Origin: Streptomyces laculatispora
GTDB taxonomy: Bacteria; Actinomycetota; Actinomycetes; Streptomycetales; Streptomycetaceae
Length of the DNA: 48,285 bases
Assembly (NCBI RefSeq): GCF_017353455.1
Contig: NZ_JAFMPZ010000452.1
Location: forward strand, 1-48,285
Direction: 5' to 3'
Under the pieces are notes generated by a model. The model was not told the origin of the DNA. It was given only the letters and a program-made list of their open reading frames with translations, and searched no databases. Position numbers and translations under genes: made by a program. Below, one piece after another: positions 23,025 through 30,841 of this stretch (position 1 is its first letter; every line of letters begins with the position of its first letter).

Positions 23025-23551
23025 ATGACAGCCGACCAGTTCTCGATAGCCACCGAGCGGGACGCCCTCTGCGGCGTCTCGACAAGCAGCGCGCTGATCT
23101 GCTCCGGAAGGTCGAGGGTGTCTCCGACACGGATGCCCGCAGGGCACCGACGGTGAGTTCGCTGTCCTTGCTGGGCCTGCTCAAACACTCCGCGCTCTGG
23201 GAGCGCCGGTGGTTCCAGGTCATCGTCGCTGGGCGCACACTCCCCGGTGAGTGGCCCGAACCGGAGATCGAGGACTGGAGGGCAGCGGACTTCCGTGTCG
23301 GCGAGCAGGACACCGTCAAGCATTGGGCGGCCTTCTTCGAGGAGCAGGCGGCCATTTCGAGGGAGATCATCGCAGGCCTGGCGCTGGAGGCTCCGTGCGG
23401 GCGACCCGACCTCGTGGACCGGAATCTGCGGTGGGTCCTGCTCCATATGATCGAAGAGACTGCCCGGCACGCCGGTCACGCGGACATCATTCGAGAGACC
23501 ATCGACGGCAGTACCGGGATTTACCAGCACGCCCGGCCGAACGCCGGATAG
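23025..23551 (+). pseudogene. DinB/DUF664 family gene with a one-base deletion
   Basis: ATG 23025 begins MTADQFSIATERDALCGV. The expected continuation LDKQRADLLRKVEGVSDTDARRAPTV is present in the next frame, and from 23153 the frame is open to 23551 (SLLGLLKHSALWERRWF ... NLRWVLLHMIEETARHAGHADIIRE). Adding one base at about 23080 (GGCGTC/TCGAC) restores a 175-aa DUF664 protein. The family has the DinB four-helix fold with a metal site; the His residues in LKHSALW and RHAGHAD are present. These proteins are thought to be metal-dependent thiol transferases or related enzymes. Confidence 0.7.
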
Positions 23552-23564
23552 TGAGCGCCCCGCG

Positions 23565-24100
23565 TTGTCCTGGGACCGCCTGCGCTCCTGGGCGTACGCC
23601 CGGAGCATCACGTGGACGGACTCGGCCGAGCTGCGCGCGCTGCATGTCCCGGACGGGGTGGATGTCATCGTCGCCGCGCATTCACACGCCTTCCTCGGCC
23701 GCCGAGCTCGACCGCGCAGAGCCCTTGGCGCGAGCATCTGGCCCCGCTCGGCGTGCGGTTGCTGCTGCGAGTGGTGTCCGACCTAGGGCCTCTCGTTTGG
23801 ATCATGCCGGGCTCGCGGGGTCCGGCACGCGCACCTGCCGTGTTGTCGTCGGTCGCCAATGCTCCGCATTGACTCCCTCCTCCGCCTTGCATCTGCACGC
23901 ACCGGACCCCGCTCCCTGATCCAGCCTGATCCAAACGAAAGACCCTAGCCGAGGGGCGGTGGATCGAGGTCCCGCAGGACGAGAAGGTGGCGACCTGGGA
24001 GCCCGCGATGGGCGCGCCGCCGCTGTTCAAACCGGAACTCATCGCGCTGCCGGGAACGACGTCCGTCGATGGCAGCAGGTGGGCGCTTCACTCACGGTGA
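23565..24100 (+). pseudogene. Formyltransferase-like gene, decayed and interrupted by a MITE
   Basis: Three pieces are visible. First, 23565-23700: WDRLRSWAYARSITW ... VDVIVAAHSHAFLG, like the N-terminal part of formyltransferase-fold proteins. Second, in another frame to 23785: WREHLAPLGVRLLLRVVSDL. Third, from 23947: AEGRWIEVPQDEKVATWEP ... PPLFKPELIALPG, stop at 24098-24100. Pieces two and three join exactly if the element at 23787-23944 and one CTAG copy are removed. The middle of the gene, between pieces one and two, is lost. The family assignment rests on my recognition of motifs and is tentative; the interruption itself is clear. Confidence 0.5.
23787..23944. mobile_element. MITE-like element with IS5-type CTAG target duplication
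   Basis: A 158-bp non-coding element flanked by CTAG on both sides (23783-23786 and 23945-23948). Its ends are imperfect inverted repeats: left GGCCTCTCGTTTGGATCA, right (reverse complement) GGTCTTTCGTTTGGATCA. The similarity continues inward for about 40 bp (GGGGTCCGG near both inner arms). It has no transposase. The YTAR-type target and these ends fit elements mobilised by an IS5-family transposase (family knowledge). It interrupts a formyltransferase-like relic. A shortened relative lies at 27777-27851. Confidence 0.8.
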
Positions 24101-24573
24101 GGGGCGGCCGGGTCAACTGGACCGGAACCGCCGTGGGTTGGCCGGGCGGACGGGTGGCGTACGGTCTCCACGCCGAGTTCAGCGAGCAGTCCGCGGATGC
24201 GCCGCTCGATCTCGTCCCGGATCGGCCGGATCGCGTCGACGCCCTGTCCGGCCGGGTCGTCGAGTTTCCAGTCGCGGTAGGTCTTGCCGGGGAAGACGGG
24301 GCAGGTGTCGCCGCAGCCCATGGTGATCACCGCGTCGGCCGCCCGCACGGCGTCGGCGGTCAGGACCTTCGGCGTCTCGGCGGACATGTCGATGCCGAGC
24401 TCCGCCATCGCGGCGACCGCGGCCGGGTTCACGGCGGCGGCCGGGTCGGACCCGGCGGAGCGGACCTCGACCCGGCCCGGCGCGAGGTGGGTGAGGAAGG
24501 CGGCCGCCATCTGGGAGCGGCCGGCGTTGTGGACGCAGACGAACAGCACGGAGGGCTTCGGGTTCTCAGACAC
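24088..24573 (-). CDS. arsC: Arsenate reductase, low-molecular-weight phosphatase type
   Basis: Cytoplasmic enzyme of 161 aa that reduces arsenate to arsenite. The GTG at 24573 overlaps the acr3 stop by 8 bp. P-loop CVHNAGRS (C-x5-R-S) near residue 12 holds the nucleophilic Cys; the second and third redox Cys are in MGCGDTCPVFPG. DWKLDDPAGQ supplies the general acid Asp. This is the thioredoxin-coupled ArsC class. It is the last gene of an arsR-acr3-arsC operon. The C-terminal 25 residues (TVRHPSARPTHGG...) extend a little past the usual end and overlap the decayed gene on the other strand. Confidence 0.92.
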   Translation of the reverse strand: MSENPKPSVLFVCVHNAGRSQMAAAFLTHLAPGRVEVRSAGSDPAAAVNPAAVAAMAELGIDMSAETPKVLTADAVRAADAVITMGCGDTCPVFPGKTYRDWKLDDPAGQGVDAIRPIRDEIERRIRGLLAELGVETVRHPSARPTHGGSGPVDPAAPHRE

Positions 24574-25681
24574 GGGCTGCGCCTTCCGGGGCGACGGCCG
24601 GTCCGGCCGTCGGTGCGGGCTGCGGGAAGAAGCGACGGGTGGCCAGGGCGACGTAGACCAGGCCGATGAGGACGGGCACCTCGATGAGCGGCCCGACGAC
24701 CCCGGCGAGGGCCTGGCCGGAGGTGGCACCGAAGGTGGCGATGGCGACCGCGATGGCCAGTTCGAAGTTGTTGCCGGCGGCGGTGAACGCCAGGGTCGTC
24801 GCCTTCGGGTAGTCGAGTCCCACGGCACGGCCGACGCCCATGGACCCGGCCCACATGACGGCGAAGTACACCAGCAGCGGCAGCGCGATCCGCAGGACGT
24901 CGAGCGGCTCGGAGGTGATGGCGTCGCCCTGAAGCGCGAAGAGCACGACGATCGTGAACAGCAGCCCGTACAGGGCGAACGGGCCGATGCGCGGGATCAG
25001 CTTCGTCTCGTACCAGCTGCGGCCCTTGGCCTTCTCGCCGATCCGGCGGGTGAGGAACCCGGCCAGCAGCGGGACGCCGAGGAAGATCAGCACCGAGCGG
25101 GCGATCTCCCATACGGAGATGTCCAGGGCGGTCTGTTCCAGGCCGAGCCAGCCGGGGAGCAGGTCGAGGTAGAACCAGCCGAGCAGGCCGAACGCGATCA
25201 CCTGGAAGACGGAGTTCAGGGCGACGAGGACGGCGGCGGCCTCGCGGTCGCCGCAGGCGAGGTCGTTCCAGATGATGACCATCGCGATGCAGCGGGCCAG
25301 GCCCACGATGATCAGGCCGGTGCGGTACTCCGGCAGGTCGGGCAGGAAGATCCAGGCGAGCGCGAACATCAGGGCCGGGCCGACGATCCAGTTCAGGACC
25401 AGGGACGGGACCAGCAGGCGTGGATTGCGGGTGACGGTGTCGAGGCGGTCGTAGCGGACCTTCGCCAGGACCGGGTACATCATCACGAGCAGGCCGAGCG
25501 CGATCGGCAGCGAGACGCCGGTGACGGTGACCTTCGCCAGCGCGTCCCCCAGGCCCGGGACGAGGCGGCCCAGACCGAGTCCGGCGGCCATCGCGAGGAG
25601 AATCCACCCGGCGAGGAAGCGGTCCAGGAACGACAGCCGCCCGGCGACCGGCCCCGCGGGCGCCGCGGCGCCGGCGCTCAC
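24566..25681 (-). CDS. acr3: Arsenite efflux permease ACR3
   Basis: Integral membrane arsenite exporter of 371 aa, ten predicted helices. The GTG at 25681 overlaps the arsR stop (GTGA); an open extension to 25759 overlaps arsR and is rejected. The conserved substrate Cys lies in VGLARCIAMVIIWNDLACG, and the second conserved ACR3 segment TLAFTAAGNNFELAIAVAIA is intact. It extrudes As(III), including that produced by ArsC downstream. Confidence 0.95.
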   Translation of the reverse strand: MSAGAAAPAGPVAGRLSFLDRFLAGWILLAMAAGLGLGRLVPGLGDALAKVTVTGVSLPIALGLLVMMYPVLAKVRYDRLDTVTRNPRLLVPSLVLNWIVGPALMFALAWIFLPDLPEYRTGLIIVGLARCIAMVIIWNDLACGDREAAAVLVALNSVFQVIAFGLLGWFYLDLLPGWLGLEQTALDISVWEIARSVLIFLGVPLLAGFLTRRIGEKAKGRSWYETKLIPRIGPFALYGLLFTIVVLFALQGDAITSEPLDVLRIALPLLVYFAVMWAGSMGVGRAVGLDYPKATTLAFTAAGNNFELAIAVAIATFGATSGQALAGVVGPLIEVPVLIGLVYVALATRRFFPQPAPTAGPAVAPEGAARV

Positions 25682-26046
25682 GAGCCGGCCCCGGCGGGGC
25701 GAGTGAGGATCGCGGCCAGGCGGTCGGTCATCTCGGGCAGCAGCCGGTAGTACACCCACGTCCCGCGCCGCTCGGAGTCGATGAGCCCGGCCTGCTTCAG
25801 CAGCTTGAGGTGGTGGGAGATCGTCGGCTGGGACAGCTCGAAGGCGGGAGTGAGGTCACAGACGCAGACCTCCCCGCCCGCGCGGGAGGCGATCATCGAC
25901 AGCAGCCGCAGCCGGACCGGGTCGCCCAGCGCCTTGAACACCGCCGCCAGCGTCCCGGCCTGCTCCTCGTCCAGCGGGGCGGTCAGCAGGGCGGGGCAGC
26001 ATGCGGGGCCGTCCTGGCCGAGCACCACGAGCTCTTGTTTCGACAT
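25678..26046 (-). CDS. arsR: ArsR-family arsenite-responsive repressor
   Basis: Winged-helix repressor of 122 aa. Helix-turn-helix around LSQPTISHHLKLLKQAGLI. The As(III)-binding Cys pair is in EVCVCDL (alpha3 type), and an N-terminal ACCPA pair may add ligands. It heads the arsR-acr3-arsC operon and is divergent from arsI. The operator between the two genes (26084-26107) is the likely binding site for control of both directions. Confidence 0.93.
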   Translation of the reverse strand: MSKQELVVLGQDGPACCPALLTAPLDEEQAGTLAAVFKALGDPVRLRLLSMIASRAGGEVCVCDLTPAFELSQPTISHHLKLLKQAGLIDSERRGTWVYYRLLPEMTDRLAAILTRPAGAGS

Positions 26047-26083
26047 GCTTCTATGTTGACGTTTTTCGATGCAAGGCGCAAGG

Positions 26084-26107
26084 TTGAATCGACAGGCATC
26101 GATACAA
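26084..26107. promoter_or_regulatory. Probable ArsR operator between arsR and arsI
   Basis: TTG-A-ATCGA (26084-26092), six spacer bases, TCGAT-A-CAA (26099-26107): all positions pair except one central-flank A/A. Its position in the 89-bp divergent gap and its ArsR-box-like form indicate the repressor site. Confidence 0.75.
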
Positions 26108-26135
26108 CCTGATGCACCTGATCGAGGAGACTCAT

Positions 26136-26618
26136 ATGTCCCGCGCCCAGCTCGCGCTCAACGTCGCCGACCTCGAAGCGTCGGTGGCCTTCTACTCCAA
26201 GCTGTTCGGTGTCGAACCCGCCAAGCGGCGCCCCGGCTACGCGAACTTCGCGATCACCACCCCGCCGCTCAAGCTCGTCCTCATCGAGGGCGAGCCCGGC
26301 CAGGAAACCCGCCTGGACCACCTCGGCGTCGAGGTCGACACCACCGAGGAGGTCACCGCCGCCACCACCCGCCTCAAGGACGCCGGGCTCGCCACCTTCG
26401 AGGAGAACGACACCTCCTGCTGCTACGCCCTCCAGGACAAGGTGTGGGTCCACGGCCCCGGCAAGGAGCCGTGGGAGGTCTACGTCGTCAAGGCCGACGC
26501 CGGACTGATGGGCACGAGCCCCGCCCTGGACGGCGACACCTGCTGCTCCGGACAGAGCGGGAGCGCCGGCCCCGAGGCGTCCGCGCCCGCCGCTGCGGGC
26601 TGCGCCTGCGGCAGCTGA
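26136..26618 (+). CDS. arsI: ArsI-type C-As lyase / CadI family protein
   Basis: VOC-fold dioxygenase of 160 aa that cleaves the carbon-arsenic bond of trivalent organoarsenicals in characterised members. ATG at 26136 with GAGGAG upstream; an in-frame ATG at 26112 overlaps the operator region. Motifs: QLALNVADLEASVAFYSKLFGV with the loop HLGVEV (metal His), DTSCCYALQDKVWVHGPG (vicinal Cys pair for As(III) binding) and PWEVYVV (metal Glu). The C-terminus carries more Cys (DTCCSG, GCACGS), typical of this group. Divergent from arsR and likely co-induced. Confidence 0.9.
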   Translation: MSRAQLALNVADLEASVAFYSKLFGVEPAKRRPGYANFAITTPPLKLVLIEGEPGQETRLDHLGVEVDTTEEVTAATTRLKDAGLATFEENDTSCCYALQDKVWVHGPGKEPWEVYVVKADAGLMGTSPALDGDTCCSGQSGSAGPEASAPAAAGCACGS

Positions 26619-26672
26619 CCGGCGCCGCACGCCACGGCCCGAACGCCGCCGTGACCGTGATCCGCCCTGCCC

Positions 26673-26903
26673 TCAGCGGAGGTCCCCCGCGAGCCAGGCC
26701 AGGAGGCGCGCCCGGCCGTCGCAGCCCCCCTGGGGCGTGTCGGCTGCCAGGTGGTCGCTGTAGCGCACGGTCCTCGGCGGCGCCTCGCACGGGGCGGGAA
26801 CAACGGGTTGCCCCAGGTACCAGCCGGATGCGAACACGGCAGCCAGGACGACGACGGCTCTCACGCCGCGCGGGGCGAGCCGTGCGGGTCTCGGTAGGGG
26901 CAT
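26673..26903 (-). CDS. Possible small membrane-anchored protein
   Basis: The frame from ATG 26903 encodes 76 aa: a basic start (PLPRPARLAPRGVR), one hydrophobic segment (AVVVLAAVFASGWYLG) and a short exterior tail with two Cys (APCEAP, GGCDGR). No good Shine-Dalgarno is visible and no family is recognised. Coding bias supports it moderately. Confidence 0.4.
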   Translation of the reverse strand: MPLPRPARLAPRGVRAVVVLAAVFASGWYLGQPVVPAPCEAPPRTVRYSDHLAADTPQGGCDGRARLLAWLAGDLR

Positions 26904-27104
26904 GGCCGACGAGCCTACCGGCCGGGCGACGGGAGGACCGCTCCATGGCCCGGGTCGACAGCGTGCGGGCCCGGCACACCGGAGGTTCGGGCATCTGCCG
27001 TTCGACAGCGCGTCGAGATGGGCCGCCCCATCATGGGCTGCCAGACGTAACAACGCACCGGGCGGGCTGCTTTGAGGTTCGCACGTACCGGGTACCGAAG
27101 TCGT

Positions 27105-27722
27105 ATGCGGACGTGGGTACATGGCCTGGGGGCCGGGCGATGGGTGGAGGCCCTTGTCCCGGGTGTGGTGCGGCGCGTGCTGAACGGGGCGGAACCGCAG
27201 CCGCGAGGTGTTCCGCGTCGGGTGCTGACGGTGGTGTCCGCCGACCTCGACACCACCACCGGTGCCGGTGCCGTCTGGGTCGTGTGGCGTCCGAGGTCCG
27301 CGGCGGCGCGTGAGCACACCGCGCTCCTGGAGCGGCACGAGGGACAGTGGCGGAGCCTGGGTGTCGCAAGCGGCCCGGCGGAGGAACCCGACGACGTCGA
27401 CGTGATCGAGGTCCGGGGCGGTGGGGGCACCCTCTGCCCCACCCACCGCCATGACCCGCCGCACTCCCTCGCCGGGGCCCCGTGGATCAACAGCGCCAGA
27501 GTTCACCTCGGGCAGGAGGTCGGCCGCCTCCTCGTGGGCAACCGCCGCATCGACGCTCCCGAGCAGCGCAGACTCGTCGTCGCCTGGATGACCACTCAGG
27601 CCGGCCGCGGCACCCGCCCCCTCATCGTGGCTCTCGGGCGGGACGGCACCGAACTCTCCCGCCTCGGCCCCCACGACAGCCTGGACACGCACACCTGGGC
27701 ACGGCTGCGGGAGGAACTGTAG
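27105..27722 (+). CDS. Protein of unknown function
   Basis: About 205 aa, no signal peptide or membrane segment. Features: VLTVVSADLDTTTGAGAVWVVWRPRSAAAREHTALLERHEGQWRSLG, then VIEVRGGGG, HVHLGQEVGRLLVGNRRI-like beta segments (observed ARVHLGQEVGRL) and WMTTQAGRGTRPLIVALGRDG. This looks like a compact beta-rich protein. An in-frame start at 27072 is also possible. I know no family with a function. Confidence 0.65.
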   Translation: MRTWVHGLGAGRWVEALVPGVVRRVLNGAEPQPRGVPRRVLTVVSADLDTTTGAGAVWVVWRPRSAAAREHTALLERHEGQWRSLGVASGPAEEPDDVDVIEVRGGGGTLCPTHRHDPPHSLAGAPWINSARVHLGQEVGRLLVGNRRIDAPEQRRLVVAWMTTQAGRGTRPLIVALGRDGTELSRLGPHDSLDTHTWARLREEL

Positions 27723-27776
27723 GCCGCCGCCCCCGGGCACGGCCGCCGCCCGGCCGAACACCGGGGGCCGCCCCCC

Positions 27777-27851
27777 GTCTGGAGCACGCCGGGCTCGCGG
27801 GGTCCGGTGCGGCACCCTGATCCAGCCCGGTCCGAACGAAAGACCTTAGCC
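27777..27851. mobile_element. Shortened relative of the MITE-like element
   Basis: The left 31 nt (27777-27807) match 23795-23825 at 28 positions, and the right 37 nt (27815-27851) match 23914-23950 at 33 positions. Only 7 nt separate the arms, so the interior is deleted. The right end abuts TTAG, a YTAR target, and that TTAG supplies the TAA stop codon of the neighbouring DUF998 gene. Confidence 0.7.
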
Positions 27852-28520
27852 CCGTTCCGGCGAAGCCCCGGTGAGCAGTCGGACCGCGACGGCCGCCAGC
27901 CAGCAGAGTCCCGAGCCGGCTCCGAGGGTGAACACCAGGACCGAGGCCGCGGAGGCCATGAATCCGGTGAGGACGACGACCGGTGCGATCCGGGAGGCCA
28001 GGGCCCAGCCGCGGTGACCCCGGGCCGCCAGTGGACGGGCCAGGACGAGGAACGCGGCGGACAGCGCGAGGTAGCCGATTCCCCCGCCGGCCATGTGGCC
28101 CGCGCCGTGCGCGCTCATCGTGCCCACATCGGGGGAACCGACGGGGAAGCCGCCTCCGGCATCGGCCTGGAAGACCGCGGCGACCAGGAACGAGGCGCCG
28201 AACACGGCGATCAGGACCGGCCCCCAGGTCCCGCCCGGCTCCCGTCTCAGCACGCGGCGCAGGCCGATCGACCCGATGAGCAACAGGGCGCCGGTGACCA
28301 CGAAGTTCACGGTCTGGATCCAGCCCAGGTCGCCGAGGGCGAGCTGGCTGATCGCGTTGCGGGTGAAGTCGAAGCCCTCCCGTGCGAAGCCCTGGACGAT
28401 GCCCGCCCCGAGGAACAGCGGGCCCGCGACCACCGCACCGGCCAACAGCCGTCGGGAGGCCGACGGGGAAGCGGTCATCGAACTGGCTGCGGACTGGCTG
28501 GTGTTGAGTGTCTGCGTCAT
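27846..28520 (-). CDS. DUF998 family membrane protein
   Basis: Polytopic membrane protein of 224 aa; ATG at 28520 with AGGAAGG upstream. About six hydrophobic segments: LLAGAVVAGPLFLGAGIV, VNFVVTGALLLIGSIGL, GPVLIAVFGASFLVAAVF, MAGGGIGYLALSAAFLVLA, ASRIAPVVVLTGFMASAASV, GLCWLAAVAVRLL. The conserved loop DFTRNAISQLALGDLGWIQ is characteristic of DUF998. Function unknown. The stop codon lies in the end of a MITE-like element, so the natural C-terminus may have been a little different. Confidence 0.85.
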   Translation of the reverse strand: MTQTLNTSQSAASSMTASPSASRRLLAGAVVAGPLFLGAGIVQGFAREGFDFTRNAISQLALGDLGWIQTVNFVVTGALLLIGSIGLRRVLRREPGGTWGPVLIAVFGASFLVAAVFQADAGGGFPVGSPDVGTMSAHGAGHMAGGGIGYLALSAAFLVLARPLAARGHRGWALASRIAPVVVLTGFMASAASVLVFTLGAGSGLCWLAAVAVRLLTGASPERG

Positions 28521-28950
28521 GGCGGGCCTTCCTCGTCCGAGTGTTGTCACATGTATGACCGACAACGCACGGTGGAGTCATCGACGCAGACTCTGTGATC
28601 TGGGTCACAGTCGGTTCGAGGGTCGGGCGGGGAGCACCGCAGGCTGCCGGCGGGCACCTGGACGTACCTCGCCGAGAGCCGCGAGGAGAAGGCGGCCGTG
28701 CTGCGGATCGTGGTGCGGATGGCGAACGGGGTGTCCCGGACGCTCGGCTGCGGCGGCGAGCCGCTGCCCGCTCCGCAGGGCGGTACCGGACCCGGGCAGG
28801 TACGTCCCCCGCGCGCAGACGGGGGCCGTTCGCCGGTGGGTTCGGGGACCGTACGGGACCTGGAGCCCCACCTGGTCGTCCGGGCCGCGGAACGGGCACG
28901 GCTGGACCGGTCGGTCGTGCGGAGGGAACCGGTCGCCGCCCGGTTCCGAC
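28521..28950. other. Intergenic region, possible gene remnant
   Basis: No intact gene. A plus-strand frame at about 28640-28740 reads LPAGTWTYLAESREEKAAVLRIVVRMANGVSRTLG with coding-like bias but has no start or stop in place. It may be a remnant. The promoter of the DUF998 gene is at the left end. Confidence 0.4.
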
Positions 28951-29008
28951 CCTCCCGCCGGCCCGGCGGGAGGGGTATCGCGCCGGGCCGGCCGGCGCGG
29001 TACCCCTC
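28951..29008. terminator. Two overlapping hairpins after the peptide-importer operon
   Basis: Hairpin 1: CCTCCCGCCG (28951-28960) with CGGCGGGAGG (28964-28973). Hairpin 2: 28970-28986 with 28992-29008, 17 bp with one G-U pair and a 5-nt loop. They share 28970-28973, so only one can form fully at a time. Hairpin 2 is the likely terminator of the minus-strand operon ending at 29053. Confidence 0.7.
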
Positions 29009-29052
29009 GGATCGCCCGGCCCCGTCGCCCCGTGGGCGTTCCGGGGCAGGCG

Positions 29053-30735
29053 TCACTTCTGCCAGCCGACCGTCTCCGGGAGCGGGGTGTTGAAGATGGT
29101 CGCGCCGACGTTGGCCAGGCCCTTCTTCACGCCGTAGGTCGAGGGACCGCTGAACAGCGGCAGGAAGGCGTACTGCCGCAGCGCCTTCTGCTCGACCTTG
29201 TTGACCGCCGCGGACTGCTGGTCGAGGTCGGCGATCTCCGTGGTGGCGCGGATCTCCTTGTCCAGCGCCGGCGTACCCGCACCGGTGATGTTGGAGTCAC
29301 GGTCCGAGCAGTAGAAGTCGCACAGGTAGCGCGCGCCGAACGGGTCCATGGAGCGGTTGCCCGAGAGGAAGAGGTCGAAGCGCCGGTCGCTGAGGACCTT
29401 GGAGAAGTCCGCGTCGTCGCCCTTCTTGATGACGAGGTGGACGCCGACCGGCTTCAGCATCGCGGCGAGGGCGCCCGCGGTGGCCTTGCCCAGCGGGTCG
29501 TCGCCGAGGAGCGTGTACCCGACGTCGAGCTTCTTGCCGTTCTTGACCCGGACGCCGTCCGCGCCGGGCTTCCAGCCCGCCGCGTCGAGAGCCTTCCCCG
29601 CCTCGTCCGGCGCGTGCTTCAGTACGGCCGAGACATTGTCCTGGTAGCCCTTCTGGAAGCTGTACAGCACCGCCGAACCGGGCAGCGGCTCCCGGTAGTC
29701 GAGCCCCTGGAACTGGATCTTGGCGATCTGTGCCCGGTCGATGCTCTGCGCGATGGCCTTGCGGACGGCCGTCTCCGAAAGGACCGCGGACTTCGTGTTG
29801 AAGTAGAGCGCGTACTCGAAGGGGCTGCCGCCGCTGCGGATCTCCGTGCCCTTGAGCCCCTTGATCTGCTTGAGGCTCTCCGCGTCGACGGCGGAGGTGT
29901 AGTCGAGCTGGCCGTTCTTGAAGGCGTTGACCCCCGCGGTCGGCTCCAGGTTGACGTAGACGCGCCGGTCGAGCCTGCCCTTCCTGCCCCACCACTTCGG
30001 GTTCCGGGCGAAGGTGATGTTGCCCGAGTGGGTGTCCCACTTGGCGACGGTGTACGGGCCCGCGCCCCACTCCGGGTGGGCCTTCTTGACGTACGCCTTG
30101 TTGAAGTTCTCGACCGTGGCGGCCTTCGGGTGCAGGAAGGTGGTGAACAGGGTCGACCAGGAGGCGTTGACGCCCTTGAAGCTGATGACGGCCTGCTTGG
30201 CGTCCTTGCCCCGCTCGACCGAGGTGATCTGGTCGTAGCCGTCGGTGGACGAGGCGGCGAAGTCCTTGTCCGAACCGTTGTTGGCCTTCCAGGTGGCCTT
30301 GATCGCCGTCCAGTCGATCGGGGTGCCGTCGTTGAAGGCGGCCTTCGGGTTGATCGTCAGCGTGACCTTCTGGTCGCCGCCCTCGACGGCGACCTTCACC
30401 TCGCTGTAGTAGTCCGCGTTGTACTGCACCTCACCGGTGGGCGAGTACGTGATCGCGTCGGCGTTGTACCAGCCCCACACCCGGGACGCGGTCAGCGTCG
30501 CGTTGACGTTGAACGGGTTCCCCTGGTCGTCGAAGGTGCCGACCGTGGTGTAGGTGCCGCCTTCCTTGACCTGCTCGTACGGCTGGGGGTTGTAGTCGAC
30601 GGCGGCCGACGCGGCCTTGGGGGCGTCCTTCCCGTCCGGACCGTCCGCGTCCGTCCCGGAGGAGGACTGGCACGCGGTCGCGGCAACGGAGACGGCGGCG
30701 ACGAGGGCCAGGGGCAGAGCCAGTCTTGCGCGCAT
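29053..30735 (-). CDS. Oligopeptide ABC transporter substrate-binding lipoprotein
   Basis: Extracellular SBP_bac_5 (family 5) receptor of 560 aa. ATG at 30735 with AAGGA upstream. Lipoprotein signal: RARLALPLALVAAVSVAAT and Cys22 (VAATAC). Typical family 5 segments: PFNVNATLTASRVWGWYNADAITY, FNDGTPIDWTAIKATW, GAGPYTVAKWD, FARNPKWWGRKG, VRKAIAQSIDRAQIAK and AGWKPGADGVRVKNGKKL. It is the last gene of the importer operon, after the ATPase, and would deliver peptides or similar ligands to the DppB/DppC-type permeases. Ligand specificity cannot be read from the sequence. Confidence 0.93.
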   Translation of the reverse strand: MRARLALPLALVAAVSVAATACQSSSGTDADGPDGKDAPKAASAAVDYNPQPYEQVKEGGTYTTVGTFDDQGNPFNVNATLTASRVWGWYNADAITYSPTGEVQYNADYYSEVKVAVEGGDQKVTLTINPKAAFNDGTPIDWTAIKATWKANNGSDKDFAASSTDGYDQITSVERGKDAKQAVISFKGVNASWSTLFTTFLHPKAATVENFNKAYVKKAHPEWGAGPYTVAKWDTHSGNITFARNPKWWGRKGRLDRRVYVNLEPTAGVNAFKNGQLDYTSAVDAESLKQIKGLKGTEIRSGGSPFEYALYFNTKSAVLSETAVRKAIAQSIDRAQIAKIQFQGLDYREPLPGSAVLYSFQKGYQDNVSAVLKHAPDEAGKALDAAGWKPGADGVRVKNGKKLDVGYTLLGDDPLGKATAGALAAMLKPVGVHLVIKKGDDADFSKVLSDRRFDLFLSGNRSMDPFGARYLCDFYCSDRDSNITGAGTPALDKEIRATTEIADLDQQSAAVNKVEQKALRQYAFLPLFSGPSTYGVKKGLANVGATIFNTPLPETVGWQK

Positions 30736-30841
30736 GGCGAAAGGTTCCTTCTGATTCGGTGGAGCCGGACGGGGAAGCCCGGTGGGGGGCTGGACGAGCG
30801 GCAGCGGGGACGGACAGAGTCGCTGCGCGCAGGAGTTGGCC

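Noticed and set aside
24088..24828. Longer ArsC start at 24828
   Set aside because: The extension overlaps acr3 completely and reads as Ser/Arg/Pro-rich out-of-frame sequence; GTG 24573 gives the normal ArsC N-terminus.
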